This document shows positions 54,532 through 64,000 of a DNA stretch of 64,000 nt, piece by piece. Position 1 is the stretch's first letter. Every line of letters starts with the position of its first letter. The position numbers were made by a program, and so were the translations under genes. The stretch comes from Selaginella moellendorffii (lineage: Eukaryota > Streptophyta > Lycopodiopsida > Selaginellales > Selaginellaceae). The stretch is taken from NCBI RefSeq assembly GCF_000143415.4, contig NW_003314318.1, positions 829,390 through 893,389 of the forward strand. Reading direction: 5' to 3'. The notes under the pieces were generated by a model. The model saw only the letters and a list, made by a program, of their open reading frames with translations, ran no database searches and had not been told where the DNA came from.

Positions 54532-57437
54532 ATGGCCTTCAGGGTTGGGGAAAAAGTTTACATTTTGAATGGTGGGAAGAGAGTTGCAAAAGGGACCCTT
54601 GTGTCTATGGATCGGAACTTTGTTATACACTGTCAAAGGCTTGGGGAAGGCAATGCTGCTGTATCAGTAGAGACTGTCTTCGATGGGAATGTGGTCGCTA
54701 TTGAACGAGGAGAGATGGTCGTCGGGGTAAATGTTGTTGTTGCCTTGAAAAATCTTCAGAAGAAAGCAGATGTTGGGGACAGCGCAAGTGCGACGCATGT
54801 TCCCTCCGTGGATCTTAAGAACCGTGCTACATGGATTCAGGCGAAGGTGTTTCTAAACAACCCCGAGGGGGAGGTGGTAGCTGAGGGCTTAGCCACAGTT
54901 GTCGATCCAAGAGATGCGGTTGCTAATCAAGAATTGGGCTGGGATGATATTGGAGTTGCGATTTTAGAGGTTGTTGACACAGAAGAAAACAGTCTGACTA
55001 TTGGAAGCATTGTGTGGTGGAAATTGAGGCACTTAGTGTTTGAGAATGTGAAGGATTCACAATCAAACACCACTACAATTGATGACAGAACATCTCTTCA
55101 TGGGAAAAGAAAGTACACCTTCCTAAAGCGCAGCCAAAGGGATCTGAGCAACGAACCGAAAAGGCAGAAAATGGCGATGGAGGTTCGAATGGTCTTGACA
55201 GTTGCTTGTTGCAAGAGGAGCTGCTGTCAACATGCTGATTGGGATGCTATTGAAGAGGAGAGAGCAAGATACAAGACATTGTCCTGGAAGGCAGCTCGCA
55301 ATTTTGTGTATGAGGCATTACGGTCATCTGTTGATGCTTCAGAACATCAGGTGGGGGGCATGGTCTTCCAGAGGGGTTTGGTCTGCATGAAGGCATGGAG
55401 AATCATTTATGGAGTCCCTCGAACCACATTCTACAGAATCAAAACTGAGTTCGAGGAACAAAGGGTTCAACAGGCAGTCCATGGGAACGACGGTACGCAC
55501 AAAACCAGGGGTCATGTTGTATATGGAGAGGCAATCTTCAAGAGGTTTGTCGAGACATGTAGCGAGCAGCAACCACATAAAACCCGCCTCTTGGAAGATG
55601 GAACACGAGACACCCAACGAGTTCTCCCTTCCATGTATACCAAGGGGGCCATATTGGAAGATGTGAATCGGGAACTCCAGAGTAATGGCTACAGGAAGCT
55701 GAGCCAATCTAGATTTAGTAGATTGTGGAGCAACAGGTTCAGGGATATGAGTATAGGAAAGTACTCCAGCTTTTCAAAGTGTGACGAGTGCACTGCTATC
55801 AAAATGGCTTTGTCGAAGAATTCTTGCAGCGCTCAAGAGCGAGAGACGTTGGTTAGAAGGCAGCTCGACCACAACATCGAGCAGAGAAGCTGCAGGACTG
55901 CATATTATCATAACAGGATTCTCTCCATGGAGAGACCTGACTCTTACCTCTGCATCATCCACGACAAAATGGACTAGAAAAAGACGTGCTTACTTCGACT
56001 CAATCCTGCCCCCAAGGCAATCTCTTCATCCATGCAGCTGCCTGTGTCTCTGTTTGGCATAATCGCTCATGGGCATGGTGCCCAGAACTATGGGAACTTC
56101 TTTGTACCTCTATGGGGTGGCGGGGGTGCAAACATGATGATTGCGTCCCTAGCAAAACACTTAAGGTCTCTGCAAAGTGCGCAGACTGAGCTGAACGGCC
56201 AACCCTTGCATAAGGCCCTTGTCGATCGAACCCCATACAGGGTTCAACTGGAGGAGGAGCAAAGGCTTGCAGTATCGCGTGGGGCCCCATGCCATCCCAG
56301 TGAATATGTTGGCCGTCAGATTGTAGGGTTATCACGTGAGGCCTCATGCCATTCCGACGAGGCTGGTCGCGCAGTGAATGCACAGCCTCATCCAAACGAA
56401 GCAGAATCTCAAGGAAGTTCTTGCGGCCGATGTGGCCTTCCACCCCATCTTCTGCTCCAAACAGACAATGCTGGCAGTGAGAACAAAAACATGTACGTTT
56501 TCGCGTACTTGGCGATGCTTGTTGCCAAAGGCATATTTGAAACGGTTACACTTGGCTTTCTCATGGTTGGGCACACTCATGAAGACGTCGATGCCATGTT
56601 CAGTCACCTGGCAGAGTCCCTCCAGCGATCCAATGTCCTCACCCTCCCACAACTCTACGATGAATTCCAAAATTGCATCAAAGGCACTGTTGAAGCTGCA
56701 CTTCTGACAGAGGTTCCAGACTTCCAGAAAAGAGATGGGTGCTAAATCCAAGGGATCCCAGCATGAGCATATCGGTGGATAATGTTGTGCATGGTTGGAT
56801 GCGGAAGCAGAGTGCCACCATCACCTTGCCAGACCATGCAAGAGATGCAGCAAGAGCATTCATAACCCGGGTTCAAGGTGAGATTCATTAATATTCCTTT
56901 ACTAAGTTTCTAATGTATTTTATTTCAAAGTGAACAATCCGAATCTGAATCAGAGGAGGCCTGATATAGTGTGTGAGGTAAAACAAAGATGATGTGACAT
57001 ATGCATTTACCAATCACACGTGCATAAATCTAATAATATGGCGTGTGGCCCATATTAATGGCACATAAACCCATATTGTGGGCTTATGTACTTTATGTAC
57101 CATCATTCCCTTGCAGCGTGTGTGTTGGTTTCCTTTTATAACACAACGAACTCCATATTTTAGGGTGAAGAGCGTTCTCATGGCAAGCACAAAATCTGTA
57201 AGTGAGGCAGAAAAGGAGACGGAGAAGGAGATAGGTGAAAATGTAGAATATATAAGTCTTCCAAACTCCCCGTACTATACTCCAGGTGATCATTTTTCTG
57301 AACAAACGGCAATATTAACAACTATCGAGAACGCCCCAGTAACGTCAGAGACAACAATCCAAAGCAAAACAACTGACCCGGAGAAGGATGATAGTACCGC
57401 TGAGAGTACCAAAAAGGAGGTGTCCACTAGCGCTTAG
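54532..57437 (+). pseudogene. transposase-like protein: En/Spm-like modules plus D..D..HTHED core
   Basis: ATG 54532 begins MAFRVGEKVYILNGGKRVAK. Two copies of a beta-rich module like the plant TNP1/En-Spm (Transposase_23) domain appear at residues about 7-60 and 105-165 (KVFLNNPEGEVVAEGLATVV, QELGWDDIGVAILEVVD). A helical DNA-binding-like part (GVPRTTFYRIKTEFEEQR) and a FSKCDECTAIKMAL pair follow. The core reads YLCIIHDKMD, then GIIAHGHGAQNYGNF, then LLLQTDNAGSENKNMYVFAY, then GFLMVGHTHEDVDAMFSHLA. This D, QxDN..ENKN, HTHED pattern resembles DUF7869-type proteins and suggests an RNase H-fold transposase (inference). TAG 55975 falls right after the first Asp motif, with the same frame resuming. 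The frame changes near 56730 (WVLNPRDPSMSISVDN). An intron with a palindrome (about 56879-57116) leads to a last exon rich in Glu/Thr ending STSA. Confidence 0.7.
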
Positions 57438-58076
57438 GCTTATAATGGCATGTGCCCTCATGCCATTTACTTGATCACCAAATACCTTTTTCCCTTTGCA
57501 CTAGTATATCTTAATACCGGTATGAGAAATAGAATGGCATGTGCCCTCAGGCCTTTTACTAAATCACCTTTGAAAGAAATGCAAGCCTCTATGTCGTAAA
57601 AAAAAGGTACTAGAGAAATTCCTTAATAATATGAATGTTATTTAGTTTCATGAAAATACACTAAGGGTGGTCAAATGAGTTAAATGACTTCTCCAGACTA
57701 GCAATGCCTCTTGCTACACCTTCACAATTAGATTCGTTAGAAAAAGATAACATTGAATAATATCTAAATGTTCTCACCATTAAGTGATATGTCTGGCTAA
57801 TAGGAATGACATTCATCTTGGAAAGCTCACCACACGCTCAATGAACAAACAAATAGTGTGTGCGCGCATGCCATCGCTCTTCTTTAGCTTCAGATTCGGC
57901 TTGTTCACCTTGACAATGAGATTTATTATACAACCAGATGGACTCAGTCTGGACATAAAGTCACCGCGCTAGTCACCATGCCCCAGATATGTCTAGCCCC
58001 TGGACAAAAAACATATAATTTCACGTCATTTTCAAATACTTGAAAATTTGTACCTAGTCCCATTTTACTGAATAAA
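57438..58076. other. right arm of the transposon, non-coding
   Basis: Three palindromes (57445, 57534, 57853) and AT-rich sequence; no gene seen. Confidence 0.5.
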
Positions 58077-58100
58077 TCCCACTTTAACGAAATAGAGCTT
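58077..58100 (-). repeat. right terminal inverted repeat
   Basis: Exact reverse complement of the left TIR, followed outward by the CAAT duplication. Confidence 0.85.
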
Positions 58101-58104
58101 CAAT

Positions 58105-58743
58105 CCCCCTCCCCGGGTTAGACTGAACTTAAGGTTTGGCTACACTCCCCGTAGGCACAAGCAGCCAAACACACCAAGCTTCCATATTCCTAACATCCCT
58201 TGGTACCACAAGACTTGATCATGGGACCCTTTAAATCCCAAGTCTTGGGTGCAACACTTGCTTTGGGACACTGGGGTGAAACACCGTGGCCTAATGGCCT
58301 GGTATAGGTACCTCTACCCCCCCACTTCCATCCCGAAGGGAAGGTCCAAGCCCCTAGGAAGGGCGAGGACCAATGAGCCACAAGGTACTCAAGTGGGGCA
58401 CCACTTCACATAAGCCTGGAACACTGCAATCAGTTTCCCTTTCGGGGGTGGGAGTTGCTCTTGAGCACTTCCTTGGGTGGCCCCTCCGGCACCACCTGAG
58501 TCCATGCTCACTCCCACCCAAGGCCCCTCAGCCCCAGTCTCAACCTCAAGTCAGTTTGGAAGCACCACTGAAGAGTTCCTTCAAGACTGGTTCCTAGACC
58601 TCACTATCCCTACTATACTTTTGGAACCCCCTGCAGCCCCCCCCCCCGCCCCGCCCCGCTGGGAGACGCACACTTTGGGCTTTCACCCCTTGACCCGTAT
58701 TACTACTCGGACTCCTCAGGCTCGATCTCAGACTCGATCTCGG
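58105..58743 (-). mobile_element. old inverted relative of the solo LTR family, left part
   Basis: The reverse complement shows the LTR landmarks (GGGTGAAAGCCCAAAG, GTCTCCCAG, CCAAAAGTATAGTA, GTGGCTCA), diverged and in opposite orientation to the solo LTRs. It continues after the inserted solo LTR at 60436. Confidence 0.65.
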
Positions 58744-60435
58744 TGTGAGACACAAAATCCCTAGGCCCCAAAGTGGAGCCTGAAGGGTGCCATGTGGTGG
58801 TGGCCGAAGCAAAAACCAAACGAGCGTAACACGTTTGGACTAAAAGCTCCGACTTGAAAGGTTGAGAGCGGGAGTGGAACTCTCAAAAAAGTGCTCGAGG
58901 AACGAGCACGAAGCGAGCAATAAGTGAGGCTCCAAAAAGGGACCCAAAAGGACCAACACATGACACGTGGAAGTGTTCGAGATGGACCCGAGTTGGAGTC
59001 CGAAGTGGAGTCCGTGAAGGACCCCGAGATGGAGTCCGAAGTGGAGTCCGAGAAGGACCCCGAGATGGAGTCCGAGGTGGAGTCTGAGGTGGACCCGAGA
59101 TGGAGTCCGAGATGGATCCGAGATTGAGTCCGAGACGGACCCGAGATGGAGTCTGAGATGGACCCGAGATGGAGTCCGAGGTGGAGTCTGAGGTGGACCT
59201 GAGATGGACACGAGATGGAGTCCAAGATGGAGTCCAAGATGGACCCGAGATGGACCCGAGATGGAGTCTGAGATGGAGTCCGAGATGGACCCGAGATGGA
59301 GTCCGAAGTCAAGACCGAGCCCGAGACCGAGACCGAGATCAGGACCGAGACCGAGACCAAGGCCGAGGCGGAGACCGAGCCCGAGTCCGAGTCTGAGTCC
59401 GAGTCTGAGTCCAAGTCCGAGTCTGAGTTCGAGTCTAAGAGGGTGAAAGCCCAAAGCGTTCGTCTCCCAGACCCTGGGGGGTTTGGTGAGCTCCAAAAGT
59501 ATAGTAAGAGGGAGGACTGCAGTGGAGCCAGTTTGGCCAGGAAAGGCCAGTTTGGCCCAGGAAGGCCGGACCCAGTGTTGGGTGATGAGCTGCCCACTGG
59601 GAAGTCCAAGACTAGAGTGAACACAAGCCGACAAGCGGGGTAGCTTGGTGAAGTGTTCAAGAGCCGGCTCTAGTTCCCCCAGGAGATCGACTGGCCGATG
59701 CTCCCAGTCCAAGTGTGGGTGGCACTACCTACTTGGATACCTGGTGTGGCTCAATGGAACCTCGCTCCAAGCCCATGGCTAGAGCACCCAAAGGCAGAAG
59801 GCGAGGAGAGTACCCATGAGGCCCACGTAGGGCCACGGTGTTCCGAAATGTTGTCCCAAAGTCCCAGACTGTGGAAAGGAAAAGGAGTAGCCCTTTGGTG
59901 TGGTGACAAAGGACACGGTTACCCAATGAGGAAGTCCCAGAGGAAAGTTGGACTTAGAGGTCGGGCCTGCGAGCCTTGATCCAGTGGTAGTGTTAGTGAA
60001 CTCAGCCATCGACAGAGAGGGACTTGGTGGGGACTGGAAAAGAGATATTGGGCAAGGTTATTCCCCAAGTCTGCAAGCATCTTAAGGATGCTAAGGAGTG
60101 GATCTGGGATGATCACTCATGGATGGATGGCCTCGTCTATGAGAGACAGGATTGCAATGTAGGTGGTGTTGGACCACCGGTGTGACCAAGGTGAATAGGT
60201 ATGGCCTTAACGTAATGGGCCGATATGTCGGTGGTACCTTGGGGTGTCGATCATGGGATCGGACATGGGGAGCACTTGGACCAAGTGCTAAGGTTGAGTG
60301 GCATGGATGCCATTCTCGGGGCTAGCAAGCCCCAAGTCTTGAGTTGGACTTATGGAGGTTGTGAATGAGACTCCTCCAAGTGGTCGGAGGTGTGGTTAAG
60401 TGACTAAAGTAGAATGGAAAAATTAGTCGCTTACA
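58744..60435 (+). mobile_element. solo LTR, copy 2 (1,692 bp) with 5-bp target duplication CTCGG
   Basis: It begins TGTGAGACAC, ends GTCGCTTACA, and is flanked by CTCGG at 58739-58743 and 60436-60440. It is highly similar to copy 1, including the GAGATGGACCC minisatellite (about 58978-59440). The different target duplications show that the two copies are independent insertions. The open frames over the minisatellite are artefacts. Confidence 0.85.
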
Positions 60436-60667
60436 CTCGGACTCGACTTCGGATTCGGTCTCGGACTCGATCTCGGACTCGATCTCGGACCCGATCTCGG
60501 ACTCGACTTCGGACTCGACTTCAGACTCGGTCTTGGACCCGATTCTTGGATCTCGGACTCCGTCTCAAACTTGGTCTCCGAGTTGGCCTCGAACTCGATT
60601 CCGGACTCTATCTCGAACTCGGTCTCAGAGTCAGTCTTGGACTCGATCTCAGACTTGGTCCCATCCG
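60436..60667 (-). mobile_element. old inverted LTR relative, right part (GACTCG minisatellite)
   Basis: CTCGGACTCGATCTCGGACT-type hexamer repeats are the reverse complement of the GAGTCC minisatellite in the solo LTRs. The sequence is cut off at about 60667 by the chromovirus-derived duplication. Confidence 0.65.
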
Positions 60668-61584
60668 ATGAACTCTTTGTCATTTTGGTCATGCTTTTGA
60701 GCATCCTTTAGCCTATGACACATCAGGGAGTTGGTTCCTTACAACTCCACCACCCATAAAAGAAGTTCGATGCCCACATCGAACGTCTCTTTTTATCCTA
60801 CGACTTGTTGACTATGTCTCCAGGGGCATCCCCCCACTTAGCGGTGTGGCTAAGTTAGCCTCCCTGGCCAAGAGCCCATGACAACGGAATATAGGTGTCC
60901 TTATACTCCTCACCCCACCACGCCCTAGTATGGGGTTGGGACTTGAACCCAGCCTTGCTTTACTAGGGGGTTGGGACTCAAACCCAACCTCCGTAGAATA
61001 CGTCTACGGATTTGACATTCCCGTGGGGAGTCGGGCGTAGTTCTCTACGCTTGGTTGAATTAGCCAACCCATGCTAATTAGCTTACCTTCAGCGCGCCTT
61101 CAAGTCCCAACATATGCCATTGCTCAACTTCACAAATTGATACTTTAATTGAACTTTGCATAAGTACATAGAGTTCTGCCTTGTAGAAATTCCTCCACTA
61201 GATCTCGCGCGTTCGCTAAGTTCTCCTCCGGTTCCCATGTTGCTTCGTAATGTGAAATCCTTTCCACTTCACATGGAACTCTCTCACCTCGCGTCTTTGT
61301 CGCTTGCTCTTGCGCGCATTGAGGATGGCCTCGACTTCGTATTCCTCTTCCCTTTGGATAACTTCAGGTAAAGGCCTTATTTGGTCTTTGCGAAGCGGAT
61401 CCTCAAAGTACGGCTTGAGTAAGTTCACGTGGAACACTAAGTGCATCTTCCCCATCTCTCGAGGAAGTCAGAGACGGTAAGCCACTTTACCGATTCGTGC
61501 CTCAATCTCATAAGGCCCGGCGAAGCTGCTTAAGGAACTCAACATCAATTCATTTACGGAATACATGCATCTTTACCTTTGGGT
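60668..61584 (-). repeat. tandem duplicate unit 1: chromodomain end plus 3' region
   Basis: About 917 bp. It contains YEVEAILNARKSKRQRREVR and EFHVKWKGFHITKQ (61216-61455), then non-coding DNA with GGGGTTGGGACT and CCCCACTTAGCGGTGTG. Confidence 0.8.
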
Positions 61585-62506
61585 CAACTTTGAACTCTTT
61601 GTTATTTCGGTCATGCTTTCGGGGATCCTTTAGCCTACAACACCTTGGGGAGTTGGTTCCTTAAACCTCCACCACCCATAGAAGAAGTTCGATACCCACA
61701 TCGAACATCTCTTTTTTTAATCCTACGACTTGTTGACCATGTCTCCGGGGGTATCCCCCCACTTAGCGGTGTGCCTAAGTTAGCCTCCCTGGTAAGGAGC
61801 CCATGACAATGGAATATAAGTGTCCCTATACTCCTCACCCCACCACACGGGGTTGGGACTTGAACCCAGCCTTGCTTTACTAGGGGGTTGGGACTCAAAC
61901 CCAACCTCTGTAGAATACGTCTACGGATTTGACATCCCCGTGGGGAGTCGGGCGTAGTTCTCTACGCTTGGTCGACCTAGCTAACCCATGCTAATTAGCT
62001 TACCTTCAGCACGCCTTTGGGTTCCAACATATGCCATTGCTCAACTTCACAAATTGATACTTTAATTGAACTTTGCATATGTACATAGAGTTCTGCCTTG
62101 CAGAAATTCCTCCACTAGATTTCGCGTGTTTGCTAAGTTCTCCTCCGGTTCCCATGTTGCCTCACAGTGTGGAAATCTTTTCCACTTCACATGGAACTCT
62201 CTCACCTTGGGTCCTTGTCGTTTGCTCTTGCACGCATTGAGGATGGCTTCCACTTCATATTCCTTTTCCCCTTGGATAACTTTAGGTAAAGGTCTCACTT
62301 AGTCCTTGCGAAGCGGATCCTTAAAGTACGGCTTGAGTAGGTTCACATGGAACACTGGGTGCATCGTCCCCATCTCTCGAGGAAGTTAGAGATGATAAGC
62401 CACTTTACCGATTCGTGCCTCAATCTCGTAAGGCCTCGCGAACCTGTTTAAGGAACTCAACATCAATTCATTTCCAGGAATACATGCATTTTTACCTTTG
62501 GGTCAA
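61585..62506 (-). repeat. tandem duplicate unit 2: chromodomain end plus 3' region
   Basis: About 922 bp, clearly homologous to unit 1 throughout. The chromodomain part reads YEVEAILNACKSKRQGPKVR and CEATWEPEENLANTRNLVEE (62062-62298), better preserved than in unit 1. The junction lies in TTTGGGTCAACTTT. Confidence 0.8.
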
Positions 62507-62626
62507 CTTTCGGCTGATCCCACTTGGTAGTCTGAGGTTCTTGGTGTTCAGACACACCTTCTCCCCAGCTTAGAACTCTACATCCCGACGCTTCTGGTTC
62601 ACGTATTTGGTTTGCCTTTGTTGAGC

Positions 62627-63723
62627 TCATTCCAAGGAATCCCTCACTAGATTCCAAATGTTAAGTCTTTCCGCCGTAAATGCCTCCATTGCGGGTAACT
62701 CTCTATGATACTCAGCCACGCTGAGCTCCACAGGACCTTCAATAGCTCGCCCATTAATGACTTCCCATGAACTCACCCCGATACTCGAATGTGGTGAGTT
62801 GTTATAACACATTTCCGCAAGTCCCAAATGACTTACCCAATCGGTCTGGTCTCCCGAGACATAGCATCGCAAATAATCCTCCAGCTGCCTATTCACCCTT
62901 TCCATTTGTCCGTCTGTCAAGAAGTGTTAGTGCCATCAAACTTGACTTAATACCCCATACCTGTCTATGGGTGATAGGCTGTGCTGAATTTCAACTTGGT
63001 GCGATACTATTCTAGGAGAGTTCTCTAGAACCTACTGGTGAAGATCTTATCTCAATCTGAGATAATCTCTTCTGGCCTTCCCCACACTCGAACCACTTGT
63101 TCGAAGAACAGCTTCGCCACACCTTCCGCATCCACTTCCGTTGTGGTGGGTATGAAATGTGCCATCTTCGAAAATCGGTCCACCACCACGAATATCGCAT
63201 CGAACCCCCCGCTTGGGGGGAGTCCCGTGATGAAGTTCATCGTAAGACATTTCCACGGACGATCTGGAATTGGGATGCTTTGCAACAAGCCCCCACTAGC
63301 CTTAGTCACGGCTTTGACCTGCTGACATGTTAGACATGTCTTTACATAGTCTTGGACATCCTTAGCCATATCTGGCCAGTGATACTTCCTCTTGAGTAAG
63401 CCCATCGTCTTGGGCACTCCGCCGTGTCTTGCAAGAGGTCCGTCATGACACTCTTCTAAGGCTACCCTCCTTAGTTCCCCTTCTGGAACATACACCCTCG
63501 TTTTCTTGTAATAGATGAGTCCGTTGCGTTCCGCATAGCCTGTTTTCACTTCCGTTGGCAGCTCACCTCTCTGGTGGGCTTCCCGTGCTTCCAGATTCTG
63601 CAACAACACTTCTTGTGCTAGACCATTGTTCTCATATGCTATCCGCACATCATCCCAAAAGGTTGTTGTTGCGCTGGATATTGCTAACTTCAAGCTCGCT
63701 TTTCGACTTAGCGCATCCGCCAC
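62627..63723 (-). pseudogene. integrase of second chromovirus, broken
   Basis: The sequence starts after the RNase H tail (MADALSRKASL). The finger is present (ECHDGPLARHGG, KTCLTCQQVK). The first core motif reads LTMNFITGLPPSGGFDAI, with Asn where the catalytic Asp is expected. The third motif region near 62920 (KFSTAYHP, then DGQMERVNRQLEDYLRC) is interrupted by stops and a small insertion. EMCYNNSPHSSIGVSSWEVI follows. Confidence 0.85.
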
Positions 63724-63813
63724 GATATTGCTCTTCCCAGGCTTGTACAGAATCTTGCAATCAAACTTGGCTAAAGCATTGGCCCACCAACTTTGTTTCT
63801 CCCTCAGGTCGGG

Positions 63814-64000
63814 CTATGACAAAAAGTGTTTCGTTGCCACATTGTCCGTGTAAACCTTGAAGTGTCTCCCAAGGTAGTGTTGCCACTCCTTGAGCGCCTT
63901 GACTACCGCAAACAATTCCTTCTCATGGGCAAGCCACTTCCGTTGAGCTTTGTCCAACTTCTTCGAGAAGAACGCTACTGGGTGATTGTCTTGCTTCAAA
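63814..64000 (-). pseudogene. RNase H fragment of second chromovirus
   Basis: HPVAFFSKKLDKAQRKWLAH followed by EKELFAVVKALKEWQHYL and YTDNVATKHF is the typical RNase H segment between RT and integrase. It is truncated by the window end. Confidence 0.85.

Larger units (their letters stand above)
45930..57874. repeat. dispersed 22-bp palindrome family, about 25 copies
   Basis: The pattern is left arm ATGGCRTG, six-base centre usually WGGCCW or KGGSCW, right arm CAYGCCAT. Starts of the copies: 45930, 47007, 47082, 48293, 48484, 48625, 50097, 51374, 51434, 51511, 52345, 52480, 52638, 52717, 53573, 53645, 54260, 54358, 54428, 56274, 56331, 57038, 57445, 57534, 57853. The copy at 47082-47103 is a perfect 22-bp palindrome with centre TGATCA. 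Most others keep both arms with one or two changes. Half-sites occur near 45650, 46180 and 47073. The arms vary mainly by paired R/Y changes that keep the dyad, which suggests selection on symmetry or gene-conversion-like spread. Confidence 0.9.
45544..58100. mobile_element. 12.56-kb DNA transposon with 24-bp TIRs and CAAT target duplication
   Basis: The left end (45544-45567) starts AAGCTCTATTTCG and ends AAAGTGGGA. The right end (58077-58100) is its exact reverse complement over 24 bp. CAAT stands directly outside both ends (45540-45543 and 58101-58104). Inside are two divergent gene blocks: a transposase-like gene (+, 54532-57437) and a roughly 1,600-codon ParB-like/HAD gene (-, 45986-51558). 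Between them is a 3-kb repeat-rich control region. About 25 copies of one 22-bp palindrome occur from 45930 to 57874; by eye none lies outside the TIRs. Both genes carry in-frame stops, so this copy is decayed. The superfamily is not one I can name: the 4-bp duplication argues against CACTA (3 bp) and hAT (8 bp). Confidence 0.85.
60668..64000 (-). mobile_element. second Ty3/Gypsy chromovirus, decayed, cut by window edge
   Basis: The - strand order is RNase H (63814-64000), integrase finger and core (63052-63723), integrase C-terminal part (62627-62920), and a chromodomain-like tail present twice (62062-62298 and 61216-61455). Stops and indels separate the pieces. Its sequence differs clearly from the element at 21-26.6 kb. 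The RT, protease and Gag would lie beyond the right edge. Confidence 0.85.

Noticed and set aside
45930-57874. CRISPR-like array
   Set aside because: The palindromes are irregularly spaced and without uniform spacers, in a plant transposon, inside introns, exons and leaders.
19264-60435. The two 1.7-kb LTRs as ends of a single 41-kb element
   Set aside because: Each copy has its own perfect 5-bp target duplication (ATGTC and CTCGG), and single-copy genes lie between them.

Overview
The window is land-plant nuclear DNA. It is probably from a lycophyte of the Selaginella type. That assignment is inferred from very short introns (mostly 35-80 bp, GT-AG), many intronless PLS-class PPR genes, plant-type TOM40, PDK and NUP1 genes, and telo-boxes in promoters. 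Nothing in the sequence proves the species.

Region 1 (1-15.4 kb) is compact and genic. It holds the 3' part of a YebC/TACO1-type gene, a probable SYCP2-like meiotic axis gene, a GDT1-like cation/proton transporter, two PPR genes, TOM40, a penta-EF-hand protein, a telobox-MYB (TRF-like) protein and a pyruvate dehydrogenase kinase. Region 2 (15.4-31 kb) is mostly repeats: a broken AAA-type ATPase copy, a non-LTR relic, a 1.7-kb solo LTR with 5-bp target duplication, a complete 5.6-kb Ty3/Gypsy chromovirus with matching LTRs and target duplication, and a hAT relic. Region 3 (31-40.6 kb) has an unrecognised multi-exon gene, a PPR remnant, the second broken ATPase copy, a GT92-type glycosyltransferase, a NUP1/NUP136-like nucleoporin and an unresolved locus. 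Region 4 (40.6-45.5 kb) is AT-rich with weak retroelement relics.

Region 5 (45.5-58.1 kb) is the most unusual part. It is a 12.56-kb DNA transposon with 24-bp terminal inverted repeats and a 4-bp target duplication (CAAT). It carries two divergent gene blocks. On the + strand is a transposase-like gene with En/Spm-like N-terminal modules and a DUF7869-like D..D..HTHED core. On the - strand is a gene of about 1,600 codons that joins a ParB-like fold, a weak methyltransferase-like segment, an acidic and Pro/Thr-rich linker and a C-terminal FCP1/HAD phosphatase-like domain. About 25 copies of one 22-bp palindrome are scattered through the element. Several lie inside tiny introns, 7-11 nt before the 3' splice site, and two lie in the coding linker. 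Both genes carry in-frame stops, so this copy is decayed.

Region 6 (58.1-64 kb) is nested repeats: an old inverted LTR relative, a second solo LTR inserted inside it with its own target duplication, and a decayed second chromovirus whose chromodomain/3' part is duplicated in tandem. It runs off the right edge.
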